A DNA stretch of 25,497 nt from Bacteroidota bacterium (GTDB lineage: Bacteria > Bacteroidota > Ignavibacteria > Kapaibacteriales > UBA2268): contig JAJRPT010000021.1 in assembly GCA_024280675.1 (NCBI GenBank), positions 1 through 25,497 on the forward strand, in the 5' to 3' direction. The position numbers and the translations under genes are program-made. Positions 1 through 8,359 of the stretch are shown one piece after another; positions within the stretch are counted from its first letter, which is position 1, and every line of letters begins with the position of its first letter. Below the pieces are notes generated by a model. The model did not search any database. It saw only the letters and a list, made by a program, of their open reading frames with translations, and was not told the origin of the DNA.

Positions 1-38
1 AAATATATTTTGAAAAAGATTATTAATTGGATTATTAA

Positions 39-785
39 ATGAAAATACTTGTTTGCATTTCTCGTGTACCAGATACGGCGGCACGCATTAGCATCTCAGA
101 TGATGGGAAAGCTATCTCGGACACGGGAGTAAAATTCATAGTAAACCCATACGACGAGTTCGCACTTGAAACTGGAATCAGACTCAAAGAGCAGCACGGC
201 GGAGAATGCGTTGCATTAACCGTTGGAAGTGAAAAATCGCAAGATGTCCTGCGTACGTCCTTGGCAATGGGTTGTGACAATGCCGTTTTGGTAAAGGGTA
301 AAAAAGACCAAGACTCATTCTCAGTCGCCCAAGATATTGCAGCCGTTGCTCGTGATATTTCTCCAGACATTATAATTGTCGGTCGCCAATCAATCGACTA
401 CGATTCAATGCAGATGCAGTCTTTGCTTGGTGCGATGTTAGATATGCCTTCGGTTTCAGTGGTTTCGGGCTTAGATATTGAAGGCGGCTCAGCGACATGC
501 CTTTGCGATATTGACGGCGGGAAAGAGACAATCACGACCACTCTTCCCTGTGTTATCAGCACACAAAAAGGCATTTACGAACCCAGATACCCGAAACTTC
601 CACAAATTATGAAGGCTAAGAAAAAGCCTCTCGAGATTCGTGATTCTGTATCGACTGGAAACCGTACCGAAATCTTGAGCATGGAAATTCCCCAATCGAC
701 AAGAGTGGGGAAAGTCCTGTCGGGTTCTGATTCCGATATTGCAGAAATTGTACGTTCACTCAGAGAAGATGCCAAAGTGGTGTAA
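39..785 (+). CDS. etfB: Electron transfer flavoprotein beta subunit
   Basis: Beta subunit of the soluble heterodimeric electron transfer flavoprotein, which accepts electrons from acyl-CoA and related dehydrogenases and passes them to a quinone oxidoreductase. The 248 residues match the usual EtfB length. The start MKILVCISRVPD and NPYDE at residues 36-40 are family hallmarks. The stretch IIIVGRQSIDYDSMQ (about 111-125) is the nucleotide (AMP)-binding segment, and the later KGIYEPRYPKLPQIMKAKKK block is the conserved recognition-loop region. The alpha subunit follows 74 bases downstream on the same strand, so the pair is almost certainly one operon. I cannot tell from the sequence alone whether this is a classical or a bifurcating type. 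The ATG start leaves only 38 bases of upstream sequence, so the promoter cannot be judged. Confidence 0.95.
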   Translation: MKILVCISRVPDTAARISISDDGKAISDTGVKFIVNPYDEFALETGIRLKEQHGGECVALTVGSEKSQDVLRTSLAMGCDNAVLVKGKKDQDSFSVAQDIAAVARDISPDIIIVGRQSIDYDSMQMQSLLGAMLDMPSVSVVSGLDIEGGSATCLCDIDGGKETITTTLPCVISTQKGIYEPRYPKLPQIMKAKKKPLEIRDSVSTGNRTEILSMEIPQSTRVGKVLSGSDSDIAEIVRSLREDAKVV

Positions 786-859
786 TCAATGTCTATGCTC
801 TTGCGGGCTAGTCATTTTAATAAGAGAAATAAATTTAAAAACATGTTGTTAGGAAAAAA

Positions 860-1801
860 ATGTCAAAAATCTTAATTTACTTAGAAACAGAAGATGGCTT
901 ACTCAAAAGAACCTCTTTGGAGGCAATTACTTGTGCTCGTTCTTTGGGTGGAGAAATGCTTGGCTTACTTTGTGCTAGCTCAAGTGAGGGTGTAGAAGGT
1001 GCTGGAGAATACGGTCTAAGCAATATAATTTTCAATAAGTTAGAAGATAACTCTAATAACGCTCGAGCTAAAGCCATTGCTTTGCTTGCAAAGAATGAAA
1101 ATGCAGATTTGATTATTTTTGCAGGTAATGCCAACGGTCGTGACATTGCCCCGCGTACTTCTGTATTTTTTGATGCTGGGTATATTTCCGACTGCCTAAA
1201 TTTTGAGGAAGATAATGGTGAGATAATTGTAACAAAAGCAGTTTATGCGGCGAAAGCTCAAATTAAGACAAAAATACTAACAGAAAAACAAGTTTACGCT
1301 CTTCGCCCAAATGTTTTCACTGCCAAGAAATCTGACACAGTTTCGGTCAATATCAGAAATGCAGACGTTGAGTTAAACGACACAGACAAAAAAGCACTCA
1401 TCACTGATATTGAAAAATCTAACGGGAAACTAGATATTTCTGAGGCGGGGATAGTAGTTGCCGGCGGACGTGGACTCAAAGATGCTAAGAATTTTGGCTT
1501 GATTGAAGGGCTCGCAAATTCACTTGGTGCCGCCGTTGGTGCCTCCCGCGCTGTTGTCGATTCTGGATGGAGATCACATTCGGAGCAAGTCGGGCAAACG
1601 GGAAAGACAGTCTCGCCCGACCTCTACATTGCGGTTGGCATTTCTGGGGCGGTTCAACATCTGGCTGGTATGAGTAGCTCGAAAGTGATCCTAGCAATTA
1701 ATAAGGATAAGGATGCACCAATTTTTAAAATTGCTGATTATGGAATCGTTGGTGATTTATTTGAAATTATTCCAAAACTTCAATCGCAACTTGAGCAATA
1801 A
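860..1801 (+). CDS. etfA: Electron transfer flavoprotein alpha subunit
   Basis: Alpha subunit of the electron transfer flavoprotein and partner of the upstream EtfB. The 313 residues comprise a variable N-terminal domain and the conserved FAD-binding C-terminal domain from about residue 198. That domain contains IVVAGGRGLKD, the VGASRAVVDSGW segment with its conserved Arg, SEQVGQTGKTVSP and YIAVGISGAVQHLAGM, ending in the typical NKDKDAPIFKIADYGIVGDLFEIIPKL region. FAD sits in this domain between the two subunits. AGGA at 851-854 lies just before the ATG and supports the start. The nuclease gene begins 48 bases downstream on the same strand. A nearby acetoacetyl-CoA synthetase fits a setting of acyl-CoA metabolism, but that link is inference. 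Confidence 0.95.
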   Translation: MSKILIYLETEDGLLKRTSLEAITCARSLGGEMLGLLCASSSEGVEGAGEYGLSNIIFNKLEDNSNNARAKAIALLAKNENADLIIFAGNANGRDIAPRTSVFFDAGYISDCLNFEEDNGEIIVTKAVYAAKAQIKTKILTEKQVYALRPNVFTAKKSDTVSVNIRNADVELNDTDKKALITDIEKSNGKLDISEAGIVVAGGRGLKDAKNFGLIEGLANSLGAAVGASRAVVDSGWRSHSEQVGQTGKTVSPDLYIAVGISGAVQHLAGMSSSKVILAINKDKDAPIFKIADYGIVGDLFEIIPKLQSQLEQ

Positions 1802-1806
1802 TATTG

Positions 1807-1814
1807 TACTTTTG
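1807..1814 (+). promoter_or_regulatory. Candidate -7 element (TACTTTTG) before the bifunctional nuclease
   Basis: TACTTTTG matches the TAnnTTTG -7 element known from Bacteroidota primary sigma factor promoters and lies 35 bases before the nuclease ATG. No TTG is placed at the expected distance; the nearest, at 1791-1793, is only 13 bases upstream. It may allow separate transcription of the nuclease, but chance occurrence in AT-rich DNA is possible. Confidence 0.3.
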
Positions 1815-1849
1815 CAGTCTGTCGATACAAAAAAAGAAATGGATTATTA

Positions 1850-2434
1850 ATGGAAAAGATTGAATTAACTGTACTTGGACTCTCTGCCTCACCGGCTGGA
1901 AATAATGCTTACGCACTAATTCTCAAGGAAACTAATGGCAAAAGAAGGCTTCCAATAATTATCGGAGCTTTCGAGGCTCAAGCCATTGCACTCGAAATGG
2001 AAGGGGTTGAACCCCCAAGACCAATGACCCATGATTTATTCAAAAATTTCATCAAAAACGAAGACAACGACCTAATTGAAGTGTATATCAATGACCTATC
2101 TGATGGCACTTTCTTTGCTAGGATGATATTTGCAGAAAATGATTTCGAGCTAGACGCAAGGCCTTCAGATGCTGTGGCAATGGCAGTCAGATTCTCTTGC
2201 CCAATTTATGTAAGTGCCGAACTACTCGAAGAAACTGGAATATTGCCCCAAGATGAGGAAGAAAATGAATTGCTCGAAGGGAAGGCGACCCAGTTTCCTA
2301 GCAGTAAGGCAGCATCCTACGAAAACAAAGTCGATCGCTTGCAGTCCCAACTAGACAAGGCAATCAGCTCCGAGGATTATGAAAAAGCGGCTGCACTAAG
2401 AGATGAAATTAAAAAACTATTGGAATCTCAATAA
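1850..2434 (+). CDS. Bifunctional nuclease (BFN/DUF151) family protein with C-terminal UVR motif
   Basis: The 194-residue protein has two parts. Residues about 1-135 are the DUF151/bifunctional nuclease domain, recognisable from the MEKIELTVLGLSASPAGN start, LPIIIGAFEAQAIALEMEG, the PRPMTHDLF segment, and the DARPSDAVAMAVRFSCPIYV block that carries the conserved Asp and Ser residues. The tail (about 157-194) is a UvrB/UvrC (UVR) motif, a helical hairpin with SQLDKAISSEDYEKAAALRDEIKKL. This domain combination and length are usual for the family in Bacteroidota and relatives. Plant members have DNase and RNase activity; the cellular role in bacteria is poorly defined. It follows etfBA on the same strand after 48 bases and may be co-transcribed or driven by its own candidate promoter. 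Confidence 0.88.
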   Translation: MEKIELTVLGLSASPAGNNAYALILKETNGKRRLPIIIGAFEAQAIALEMEGVEPPRPMTHDLFKNFIKNEDNDLIEVYINDLSDGTFFARMIFAENDFELDARPSDAVAMAVRFSCPIYVSAELLEETGILPQDEEENELLEGKATQFPSSKAASYENKVDRLQSQLDKAISSEDYEKAAALRDEIKKLLESQ

Positions 2435-2446
2435 TCTTTACTATTT

Positions 2447-2477
2447 TTGTCGATGCCTCTCGTCTACGATTTATAAT
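2447..2477 (+). promoter_or_regulatory. Possible promoter for the tRNA gene
   Basis: TTGTCG (2447-2452) and a perfect TATAAT (2472-2477) are separated by 19 bases, about 45 bases before the tRNA 5' end. The spacer is longer than the 17-base sigma-70 optimum, so this is a weak assignment. Confidence 0.3.
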
Positions 2478-2521
2478 CTTGTTCTTAGCAAAGCAAATAT
2501 GACAAGGCTTTAAATATTTCT

Positions 2522-2595
2522 GCCGGAGTAGCTCAGTTGGTTAGAGCACTGGAATCATAATCCAGGTGTCGGGAGTTCAAGTCTCTCCTCCGGTA
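2522..2595 (+). tRNA. tRNA with CAU anticodon (elongator Met, or possibly Ile2)
   Basis: A complete 74-base cloverleaf can be drawn. The acceptor stem pairs GCCGGAG with CTCCGGT (one G-U), and the D arm has GCTC/GAGC. The anticodon stem pairs CTGGA with TCCAG around the loop ATCATAA, with the anticodon CAU at 2556-2558. The variable loop is GTGTC, and the T stem is GGGAG/CTCTC with loop TTCAAGT. The discriminator is A73 and CCA is not encoded. A paired 1:72 position and no run of three G-C pairs next to the anticodon loop argue against initiator tRNA. Elongator tRNA-Met is the likelier reading. A lysidine-modified tRNA-Ile2 cannot be excluded without comparing identity elements. Position 32 is A rather than the usual pyrimidine. 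Confidence 0.93.
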
Positions 2596-2601
2596 CTTTG
2601 G

Positions 2602-2634
2602 GCAACTTTTCATTTTTGAAAGAGTTGCTTTTTT
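2602..2634 (+). terminator. Rho-independent terminator downstream of the tRNA
   Basis: GCAACTTTTCA (2602-2612) pairs with TGAAAGAGTTGC (2617-2628), with one bulged base and a four-T loop. Six T follow directly at 2629-2634. It lies 7 bases after the tRNA and separates it from the acetoacetyl-CoA synthetase gene. Confidence 0.8.
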
Positions 2635-2785
2635 CATTTCTCACATCTCATAAGCTTTTGAAATCACAAGAGCTCAGGCTTAAATTTATTTTTCAACTCA
2701 CAAGTTTACAGTTTTAAATGATAGCAACTATTTTGCTATATTGTTTCTTTCTAATCGCCCTATTCAGCTAAATACATATAAGACA

Positions 2786-4747
2786 ATGAATCCTAAAGCA
2801 TTTTGGAGCCCAAGTGAAGAAGAAGTAAAATCATCGAGCATGTCAAAATATCTCGAGTATGTCAATCAAAGATACTCTCGCAACTTCAATAATTACAATG
2901 ATTTATATGCTTGGTCAATAGAAAATATTGAAGACTTTTGGAAATCAGTCTGGGATTATTCTTCTGTGATTTATTCTGAAAGGTTCCACTCAATTTACTC
3001 AGAATCTAAGAAAACAAAATTCCCAATTCCACGCCCAGGATGGTTTGCGGGAGCGAAGTTAAACTTTGCAGAAAATCTGCTAAAGTATCACACTATAACT
3101 CCCTATGCCACGGCAATAATCCATTGGGCAGAGAATCAAAAGCCCTTGCATATTTCTTACTCCGAGTTACACTCTCAAGTTGCAAAATGTGCCTTTGGGC
3201 TAAAATCTCTTGGAGTGAAAAAAGGAGACCGTGTCGCAGCATTTATCTCAAATGTTCCCGAAGCGGTCATTGGGATGTTAGCCGCAACATCTCTTGGGGC
3301 TATTTGGACTTCCTGCTCGCCAGACTTTGGCTTGGGCGGAGTCCTAGACAGGTTTGGGCAAAGCAAAGCAAAAGTATTAATTGCCGTAAATGGCTACTCT
3401 TACGGTGGGAAATTGTTTGAAAGGCTTGGGCTAATTAATGAAGTTGCTAATGCCATCGAAGATATTGAGCATGTAGTTCTTCTTAGCAAGATCCAGAGCA
3501 ATGAAAATATTTCCAATGCTAAATTTATGACATGGGAAAAATTACTTGACAATAGTGCTTGCGAAATTAATTTTGTGCAAGTACCATTCGACCATCCGGT
3601 CTATATAATGTATTCATCTGGTACGACTGGCATCCCAAAATGTATTGTTCACGGAGGCGGCGGTACGCTCCTCCAACATTGGAAAGAGCTGTATTTACAC
3701 ACAAACCTCAGGGCAGGCGACCGAATTTCTTATTTCACAACATGCGGTTGGATGATGTGGAACTGGCTAGTGAGTTCTTTGAATGTTGGAGCCGCAATTT
3801 TCCTTTTTGACGGATCTCCTGGCTATCCAAATTTAAACAGGCTTTGGAACGCAGTCGATGAGGAAAGGTTAAATGTATTTGGTACTTCGCCAAAATATCT
3901 TTCTGTCTGTGTGAACTCAGGTATTAAGCCAATTCTCACACACTCACTCTCCAGTCTCCGAACAATACTTTCGACTGGTTCTCCCCTTTCTTCTGAGAAT
4001 TTTGAGTATGTTTATCGTGATGTTAAAAAAAATATTATGCTGAGTTCCATCGCTGGCGGGACGGATATTATTTCTTGTTTTGCACTCGGAAACCCAATGA
4101 TGTCAATTTATGGAGAGGAACTGCAGTGTCTTGGTTTGGGAATGAAGGTAGAGTCTTGGTCGGAGGAGGGGCGAGCTTTGATTGATGAAAGAGGAGAGCT
4201 TGTCTGCCTTGCTCCATTCCCATCAATGCCAATAGCTTTTTGGGAAGACGATGATAATCAAAAATATTTCGAGGCATATTTTGATTATTTTCCTGGAGGT
4301 GTTTGGCGACATGGTGATTTTGTTACAATCACAAAGCGAGGTGGGATGATTGTTTTGGGAAGATCGGATGCAACTCTAAATCCGGGAGGTATTCGGATTG
4401 GTACTGCTGAAATTTACCGTATCACAGAATCAATGGATGAAATTAAGGATTCAATTGTTGTTGGTTTTCCCAGAAATAATGATGTAGAAATTATTTTATT
4501 TGTTGTTGCACGAGATCATTTAGTGCTTGACAATGAACTTGAGTTGAAAATTAAAAATAATATTAAATTGGGCGCAAGCCCACGCCATGTGCCAAGTGTT
4601 ATCAAACAAGTCACGGAAATCCCTGTAACTATTTCTGGCAAAAAAGTAGAGCTTGCGGTATTGAAAACTTTAAACAATCAAGAAGTGACTAATAAATCTG
4701 CTTTGGCAAATCCTGATTCACTTTTGGAGTTTAAGGATATACTGTAA
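2786..4747 (+). CDS. aacS: Acetoacetyl-CoA synthetase (acetoacetate--CoA ligase)
   Basis: ATP-dependent enzyme of the ANL (acyl-adenylate forming) family that converts acetoacetate to acetoacetyl-CoA via an adenylate. The YSSGTTGIPKCIVHG P-loop, the CGWMMWNWLVSSLNVGAAI segment, FDGSPGYP, and GRSDATLNPGGIRIGTAEIYR are the diagnostic AacS forms of the ANL motifs. GDF occurs in the A7 region, and the C-terminal ISGKKVE carries the catalytic Lys. This pattern separates it from acetyl-CoA synthetase. The frame stays open upstream to a TTG at 2741, but the ATG at 2786 begins MNPKAFWSPSEE, the usual AacS N-terminus, and gives a typical 653 residues. The enzyme is cytoplasmic and allows use of ketone bodies or PHB-derived acetoacetate. 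It is preceded by the tRNA terminator, so it probably has its own promoter. Confidence 0.93.
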   Translation: MNPKAFWSPSEEEVKSSSMSKYLEYVNQRYSRNFNNYNDLYAWSIENIEDFWKSVWDYSSVIYSERFHSIYSESKKTKFPIPRPGWFAGAKLNFAENLLKYHTITPYATAIIHWAENQKPLHISYSELHSQVAKCAFGLKSLGVKKGDRVAAFISNVPEAVIGMLAATSLGAIWTSCSPDFGLGGVLDRFGQSKAKVLIAVNGYSYGGKLFERLGLINEVANAIEDIEHVVLLSKIQSNENISNAKFMTWEKLLDNSACEINFVQVPFDHPVYIMYSSGTTGIPKCIVHGGGGTLLQHWKELYLHTNLRAGDRISYFTTCGWMMWNWLVSSLNVGAAIFLFDGSPGYPNLNRLWNAVDEERLNVFGTSPKYLSVCVNSGIKPILTHSLSSLRTILSTGSPLSSENFEYVYRDVKKNIMLSSIAGGTDIISCFALGNPMMSIYGEELQCLGLGMKVESWSEEGRALIDERGELVCLAPFPSMPIAFWEDDDNQKYFEAYFDYFPGGVWRHGDFVTITKRGGMIVLGRSDATLNPGGIRIGTAEIYRITESMDEIKDSIVVGFPRNNDVEIILFVVARDHLVLDNELELKIKNNIKLGASPRHVPSVIKQVTEIPVTISGKKVELAVLKTLNNQEVTNKSALANPDSLLEFKDIL

Positions 4748-4780
4748 TTGGATCTTTAATTATTCTAACTCAAGCGAATC

Positions 4781-7477
4781 TTACCTATAGATTGTATAAT
4801 CCCGCTTCTCATATTTGAAGTCCTGCATTGTCGAAGACTTCAGCCCAATGCGAAAAGAAAATGATCGGTGCGGGCCAGTTGGTGTCCAATTAAAGGACAT
4901 TGCCCAACAGCCAAGATCACGATTCAGTGTGATTCTAGGCGTAGACAATTCCTCATTTGTAAAATTATATGAGACCGAACCTGAAATCTCCCATTTCTGG
5001 GCAAGTGTAAGTCTCATATTTAGATTTGCGTTCAAATCCTCATCATCATTGAGTGGGTCGGTGAGTGTCTTGCGGTAGTTCACACCCATTGACAAACTCC
5101 ACGGCACAGAAATCGGTGACCAACCAGGGCTTGAATCTCCAAACATATCATAATCACTTACTTTCCTGTTCATTCTACTCAAGAAGCGTCCGCCCAATGC
5201 TTCTTTTTCTGTGCTGTCGGCCGACCTTTCAAATTCATCGGAGAGATGGTCTTCGTCAAGGGAAAAGCCCTCATCGGAAAGAGATGTTGAAAGTGAGAAA
5301 TTAAAGCTGGTCATACGCAAGGGGAAGCTGCCAGCACTCAACAGCGAACGATTTACCTTCTGGTAAGATGTAATACTCTTAGTTTCTTCATCCCGAACTT
5401 CGTCAAGGTCGTAAGGAGAAAATCTTGCAGATCCATTAAAATTTAAAAACTTGAGCATTGGAGTATTGAATCGTGCGTTAATGTCTGAGAGCTTCATTGA
5501 ATCACGCTCCATGTCATAGCTCCCTGAGAGATTCATGGTTAAGAGCTTATAATTCTCGGGCTCTGCTTCTTCCTCGCCCTCCCTTTTGTCTTCTGCATAC
5601 TTTAATTCCCAAGTATTATTGAGATTGAATCCAATGGACTGGGATTGTTTTCTGGGCGAAGAACCCCCGCCATCTTTTTGATAATATGAATAAATTTGCT
5701 CATTTCCATTGTCATCGGTGTATCTGCCGTAAAATCCATAACTTGGACCCGACATATCGGGACGAAAAGTATAGGAAACCTTTGGCTCAAGAGTATGACG
5801 AAGGGCTTTCACACCTAAGATATTAGGCTTGCTCATTCCATAAATTCTTGTGTTCCACGCAAGCCCTGCATTCCAGTTCCACTCGGTAAAAAAACCATCT
5901 TCCTGTGGCAGCTCAATTAGCTCGCCGCCAATGTACTGTCTTTTTACTCTACGGAAAAAATTGTCAAATCCAAAGCGAATTGATGGAGAAAAGTTCTGAT
6001 AAAAGATTTTTGGAAAATTAAAAGAGATGCTTGGATTATGAGACCATTTCGTGCGGTTATCAAACTCAAAGGTGCTGTCGGTGACCACATAAGTTGAATC
6101 ACTCCCGTCAAATGCTTGGGTGGTAGCTTCTCTGGATTCAAAGTTTATTTTCTTGTCAAAATTCATCGTCAAATTATCCGACCATGAGAATGTCACATCT
6201 TGCCCCATTAACGTAAATAACTTCTTGTTTGGAATAGACCAAGAATACCCACCACTTTGTGTGTAAGTGTCGTCGATAATATTTTGATTTCGAGTGTATT
6301 TCAGGTTGCTAGTTCCCCATTTGTCAAATTTTATAGAATAGCTTGCGTTCGAGCTAATATTTTGTACAATTCGGCTACTGAGATTGGTTTGGGTTCGCCT
6401 ATTAAAATCAGATGTTGCATAACTTAGCCTTGTGGTAACTCTTTGGTCTGGAGTGATTTGATAGTTTCCGTTGAGATTTAAGCTGTAAGCCTTGGAGTAA
6501 TCTTCTTCGACATTTCTTCTGGTTTTCCCGTACTGCATGTCAAGATTTGCATTGAGATCCTGCCCAACTTTCACTCTTGTATCATTTTTGACTAAATATC
6601 CACCCTTTGAAAAATAATCAGATGTAATCTTAGTATCCCAATAATCGGATGCAGCGAAATAAAATCCAAAATCTCTGAAAATAACTCCTCGACTTTGAGA
6701 GAAGTCATAGCTTGGCACTAAAATGCCAGATTGCCGACCACCTTTGGATGAAATAAAAACACCAAATGGATACATCAATATCGGAACATCCATCAGGTAA
6801 AAAGTAAGCGGGTCTAAGAATACATAATCTTTCCCTAACATTTTCATTTGCCCAGAGCCAAAATATGCACTTGGTTCGGCTTCTTCGCACGGAGTATAGA
6901 ATCCGTCTTTGATATAGAACTCTGTAGTTGAGACTCGCTTGATAGTCGAGCCGTAATAATATCCTTCTTCCAGCCCAGTCTCGCCTTGTTTTATAAGTCC
7001 TTTATTTGTCTGGTAGTTATATGTAATCACCTCACCCACATATTCCTCACCCCCCTCCCTAAAATGAGGAACACCATAAGCATTGCCAAGAGAATCCGTG
7101 TCCCCGAACGCTTTCATAATATTTTTTTCAAAAAATATCTCAATTATTTCTGCTTCTAGCTTCTGGTCTTTTGTGTCCAGTTTTGCATCGCCTCTTAGCC
7201 GCATTGTCTTTGTTCGAAAATTAAAAACAATGGTGTCAAGTGCCGAATATGTCAGCACCGAATCTATCCCAGATTTATTTTTGGTGAGTGTTGTGCTGGC
7301 CGAAGACGGCGAATCTGGTGTAGGTTCTGTTGGAATTTCCAAAGAATCAATCGAGATAGTATTTGAAGCGGGCAATTTCCAACCCAAAGAAATTGAGTCG
7401 GTCTGTGCATTTAATTCAAATATTAAAAAAAAAATGAATGAAATCAAAAGGAAAGATATTTGTGAGAATTTCTTCAA
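4781..7477 (-). CDS. lptD: LPS-assembly outer-membrane protein LptD (Bacteroidota type)
   Basis: Large outer-membrane beta-barrel (898 residues) that inserts lipopolysaccharide into the outer leaflet. A signal peptide spans residues 1-24 (cleavage likely LNA|Q). An OstA/LptA-like periplasmic domain follows (about 75-190), containing VFNFRTKTMRLRGDAKLDTK and GEVITYNYQTNKGLIKQGET. The LptD barrel begins around YVFLDPLTFYLMDVPILMYPFGVFI and GGRQSGILVPSYD. Long alternating aromatic/polar strands run to a C-terminus ending in YTIYR, consistent with a barrel signal. The start is TTG (7477-7475): no Met lies within the signal peptide, and GAGAGG stands a few bases upstream on the coding strand. The stop of the DUF4292 lipoprotein gene lies one base before it, so the two are translationally linked. 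It faces aacS tail to tail with 33 bases between. A ten-base T run lies within the signal-peptide codons. Confidence 0.88.
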   Translation of the reverse strand: MKKFSQISFLLISFIFFLIFELNAQTDSISLGWKLPASNTISIDSLEIPTEPTPDSPSSASTTLTKNKSGIDSVLTYSALDTIVFNFRTKTMRLRGDAKLDTKDQKLEAEIIEIFFEKNIMKAFGDTDSLGNAYGVPHFREGGEEYVGEVITYNYQTNKGLIKQGETGLEEGYYYGSTIKRVSTTEFYIKDGFYTPCEEAEPSAYFGSGQMKMLGKDYVFLDPLTFYLMDVPILMYPFGVFISSKGGRQSGILVPSYDFSQSRGVIFRDFGFYFAASDYWDTKITSDYFSKGGYLVKNDTRVKVGQDLNANLDMQYGKTRRNVEEDYSKAYSLNLNGNYQITPDQRVTTRLSYATSDFNRRTQTNLSSRIVQNISSNASYSIKFDKWGTSNLKYTRNQNIIDDTYTQSGGYSWSIPNKKLFTLMGQDVTFSWSDNLTMNFDKKINFESREATTQAFDGSDSTYVVTDSTFEFDNRTKWSHNPSISFNFPKIFYQNFSPSIRFGFDNFFRRVKRQYIGGELIELPQEDGFFTEWNWNAGLAWNTRIYGMSKPNILGVKALRHTLEPKVSYTFRPDMSGPSYGFYGRYTDDNGNEQIYSYYQKDGGGSSPRKQSQSIGFNLNNTWELKYAEDKREGEEEAEPENYKLLTMNLSGSYDMERDSMKLSDINARFNTPMLKFLNFNGSARFSPYDLDEVRDEETKSITSYQKVNRSLLSAGSFPLRMTSFNFSLSTSLSDEGFSLDEDHLSDEFERSADSTEKEALGGRFLSRMNRKVSDYDMFGDSSPGWSPISVPWSLSMGVNYRKTLTDPLNDDEDLNANLNMRLTLAQKWEISGSVSYNFTNEELSTPRITLNRDLGCWAMSFNWTPTGPHRSFSFRIGLKSSTMQDFKYEKRDYTIYR

Positions 7478-7478
7478 T

Positions 7479-8252
7479 TTACCTCTCTACCCCACCAATA
7501 TTTTTAACTTTCAAAGACGAAGGCAAAGAAAAAGACATCTTAGCTAAGTTCTCAACATTTACCTCAAATTCACTAATCACAAGTTCAACATTGCCAATGT
7601 CTGGGAATTTAAAATTAAATTTATTGGCAAGTTGAAATCCTTGAATGTTTCGGTACAGCTCCAAATTTGCAGTAAAAATACTCTCTAGCTCGCTTGTCTT
7701 TCTTTCGTAATTCAAGATTATATCGCTGGTGCTAACCTGGCAAAATGAATAATTATCATTACTATAACTACACGATACTGTGTCGCAGCCCACTCTTTTG
7801 TAGTCACTGAAATCAAAAGGCACTTCAGATCTTAGCAAGCTAATTAATTCTTGAAATGACACTCCAATGCCAATCGCTTCTTGCAACGATTCGGCATCTG
7901 GTTTGCCAGTAAATGCCGTTCCGCCAATCAAATTATAGGCCAGGAAAACATCTTTATTTGCGTAAAATCTCACTACTTCAATCGAAAATGGTCCAAGGAT
8001 TCGCATGAACAAGGAATCTCGTCCAGCAATTTTAATATCAAAACTGGCCGAATTGCTCTGTCCATTCAAATTCGCTTTAAGCCTGCCTTTAAGCCTCAGA
8101 TTATTCAGTTCCAGATTATTTTGTGGGATTTCAATTTTTGAGACATCCGCTGGCTTCTCCTTGCTTTTCTTGTCTGCAATTTTTGTAGTCGCACAAGAAT
8201 TTATAACCAACATAAGCGATGTCAGAAGCAAGAGTATTAAAGTTTTATTCAT
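7479..8252 (-). CDS. DUF4292-type lipoprotein, LolB-like, upstream of LptD
   Basis: The 257-residue protein begins with a type II signal peptide. The hydrophobic core TLILLLLTSLMLVI is followed by the lipobox INSC with Cys20 as the lipidated residue. The mature part is beta-rich: LNNLRLKGRLKANLNGQSNSASFDIKIAGRDSLFMRILGPFSIEVVRFYA resembles the early strands of LolB/LppX-like and DUF4292 proteins, which form half-barrels that bind lipids. The family is common in Bacteroidota and relatives; its function there is not established. The gene ends one base before the TTG start of lptD, so an outer-membrane biogenesis role alongside LptD is a reasonable inference. The 107-base gap to the divergent pterin synthase gene should hold its promoter. 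Confidence 0.75.
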   Translation of the reverse strand: MNKTLILLLLTSLMLVINSCATTKIADKKSKEKPADVSKIEIPQNNLELNNLRLKGRLKANLNGQSNSASFDIKIAGRDSLFMRILGPFSIEVVRFYANKDVFLAYNLIGGTAFTGKPDAESLQEAIGIGVSFQELISLLRSEVPFDFSDYKRVGCDTVSCSYSNDNYSFCQVSTSDIILNYERKTSELESIFTANLELYRNIQGFQLANKFNFKFPDIGNVELVISEFEVNVENLAKMSFSLPSSLKVKNIGGVER

Positions 8253-8320
8253 AATTTTTTATAAATCAATTCTTGTGAGATAAAGTAAGTACGAAATTAG
8301 TAATTGTTTGCTAGAATACA

Positions 8321-8328
8321 TACTTTTG
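8321..8328 (+). promoter_or_regulatory. Candidate -7 element (TACTTTTG) before the pterin synthase gene
   Basis: TACTTTTG fits the Bacteroidota TAnnTTTG consensus and would give a leader of about 25-30 bases before the ATG at 8360. It is the same octamer as at 1807-1814. No TTG lies at the canonical -33 distance; the nearest is 14 bases upstream at 8304-8306. Confidence 0.35.
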
Positions 8329-8359
8329 GCTTTGCCAATAATACAAATACGATACCACA

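Noticed and set aside
2741..2785. Upstream TTG start for acetoacetyl-CoA synthetase
   Set aside because: It adds 15 residues not typical of the family; the ATG at 2786 gives the usual N-terminus MNPKAFWSP.
4748..4780. Terminator between convergent aacS and lptD
   Set aside because: Only 33 bases separate the genes, and no stable hairpin with a T tract could be drawn.
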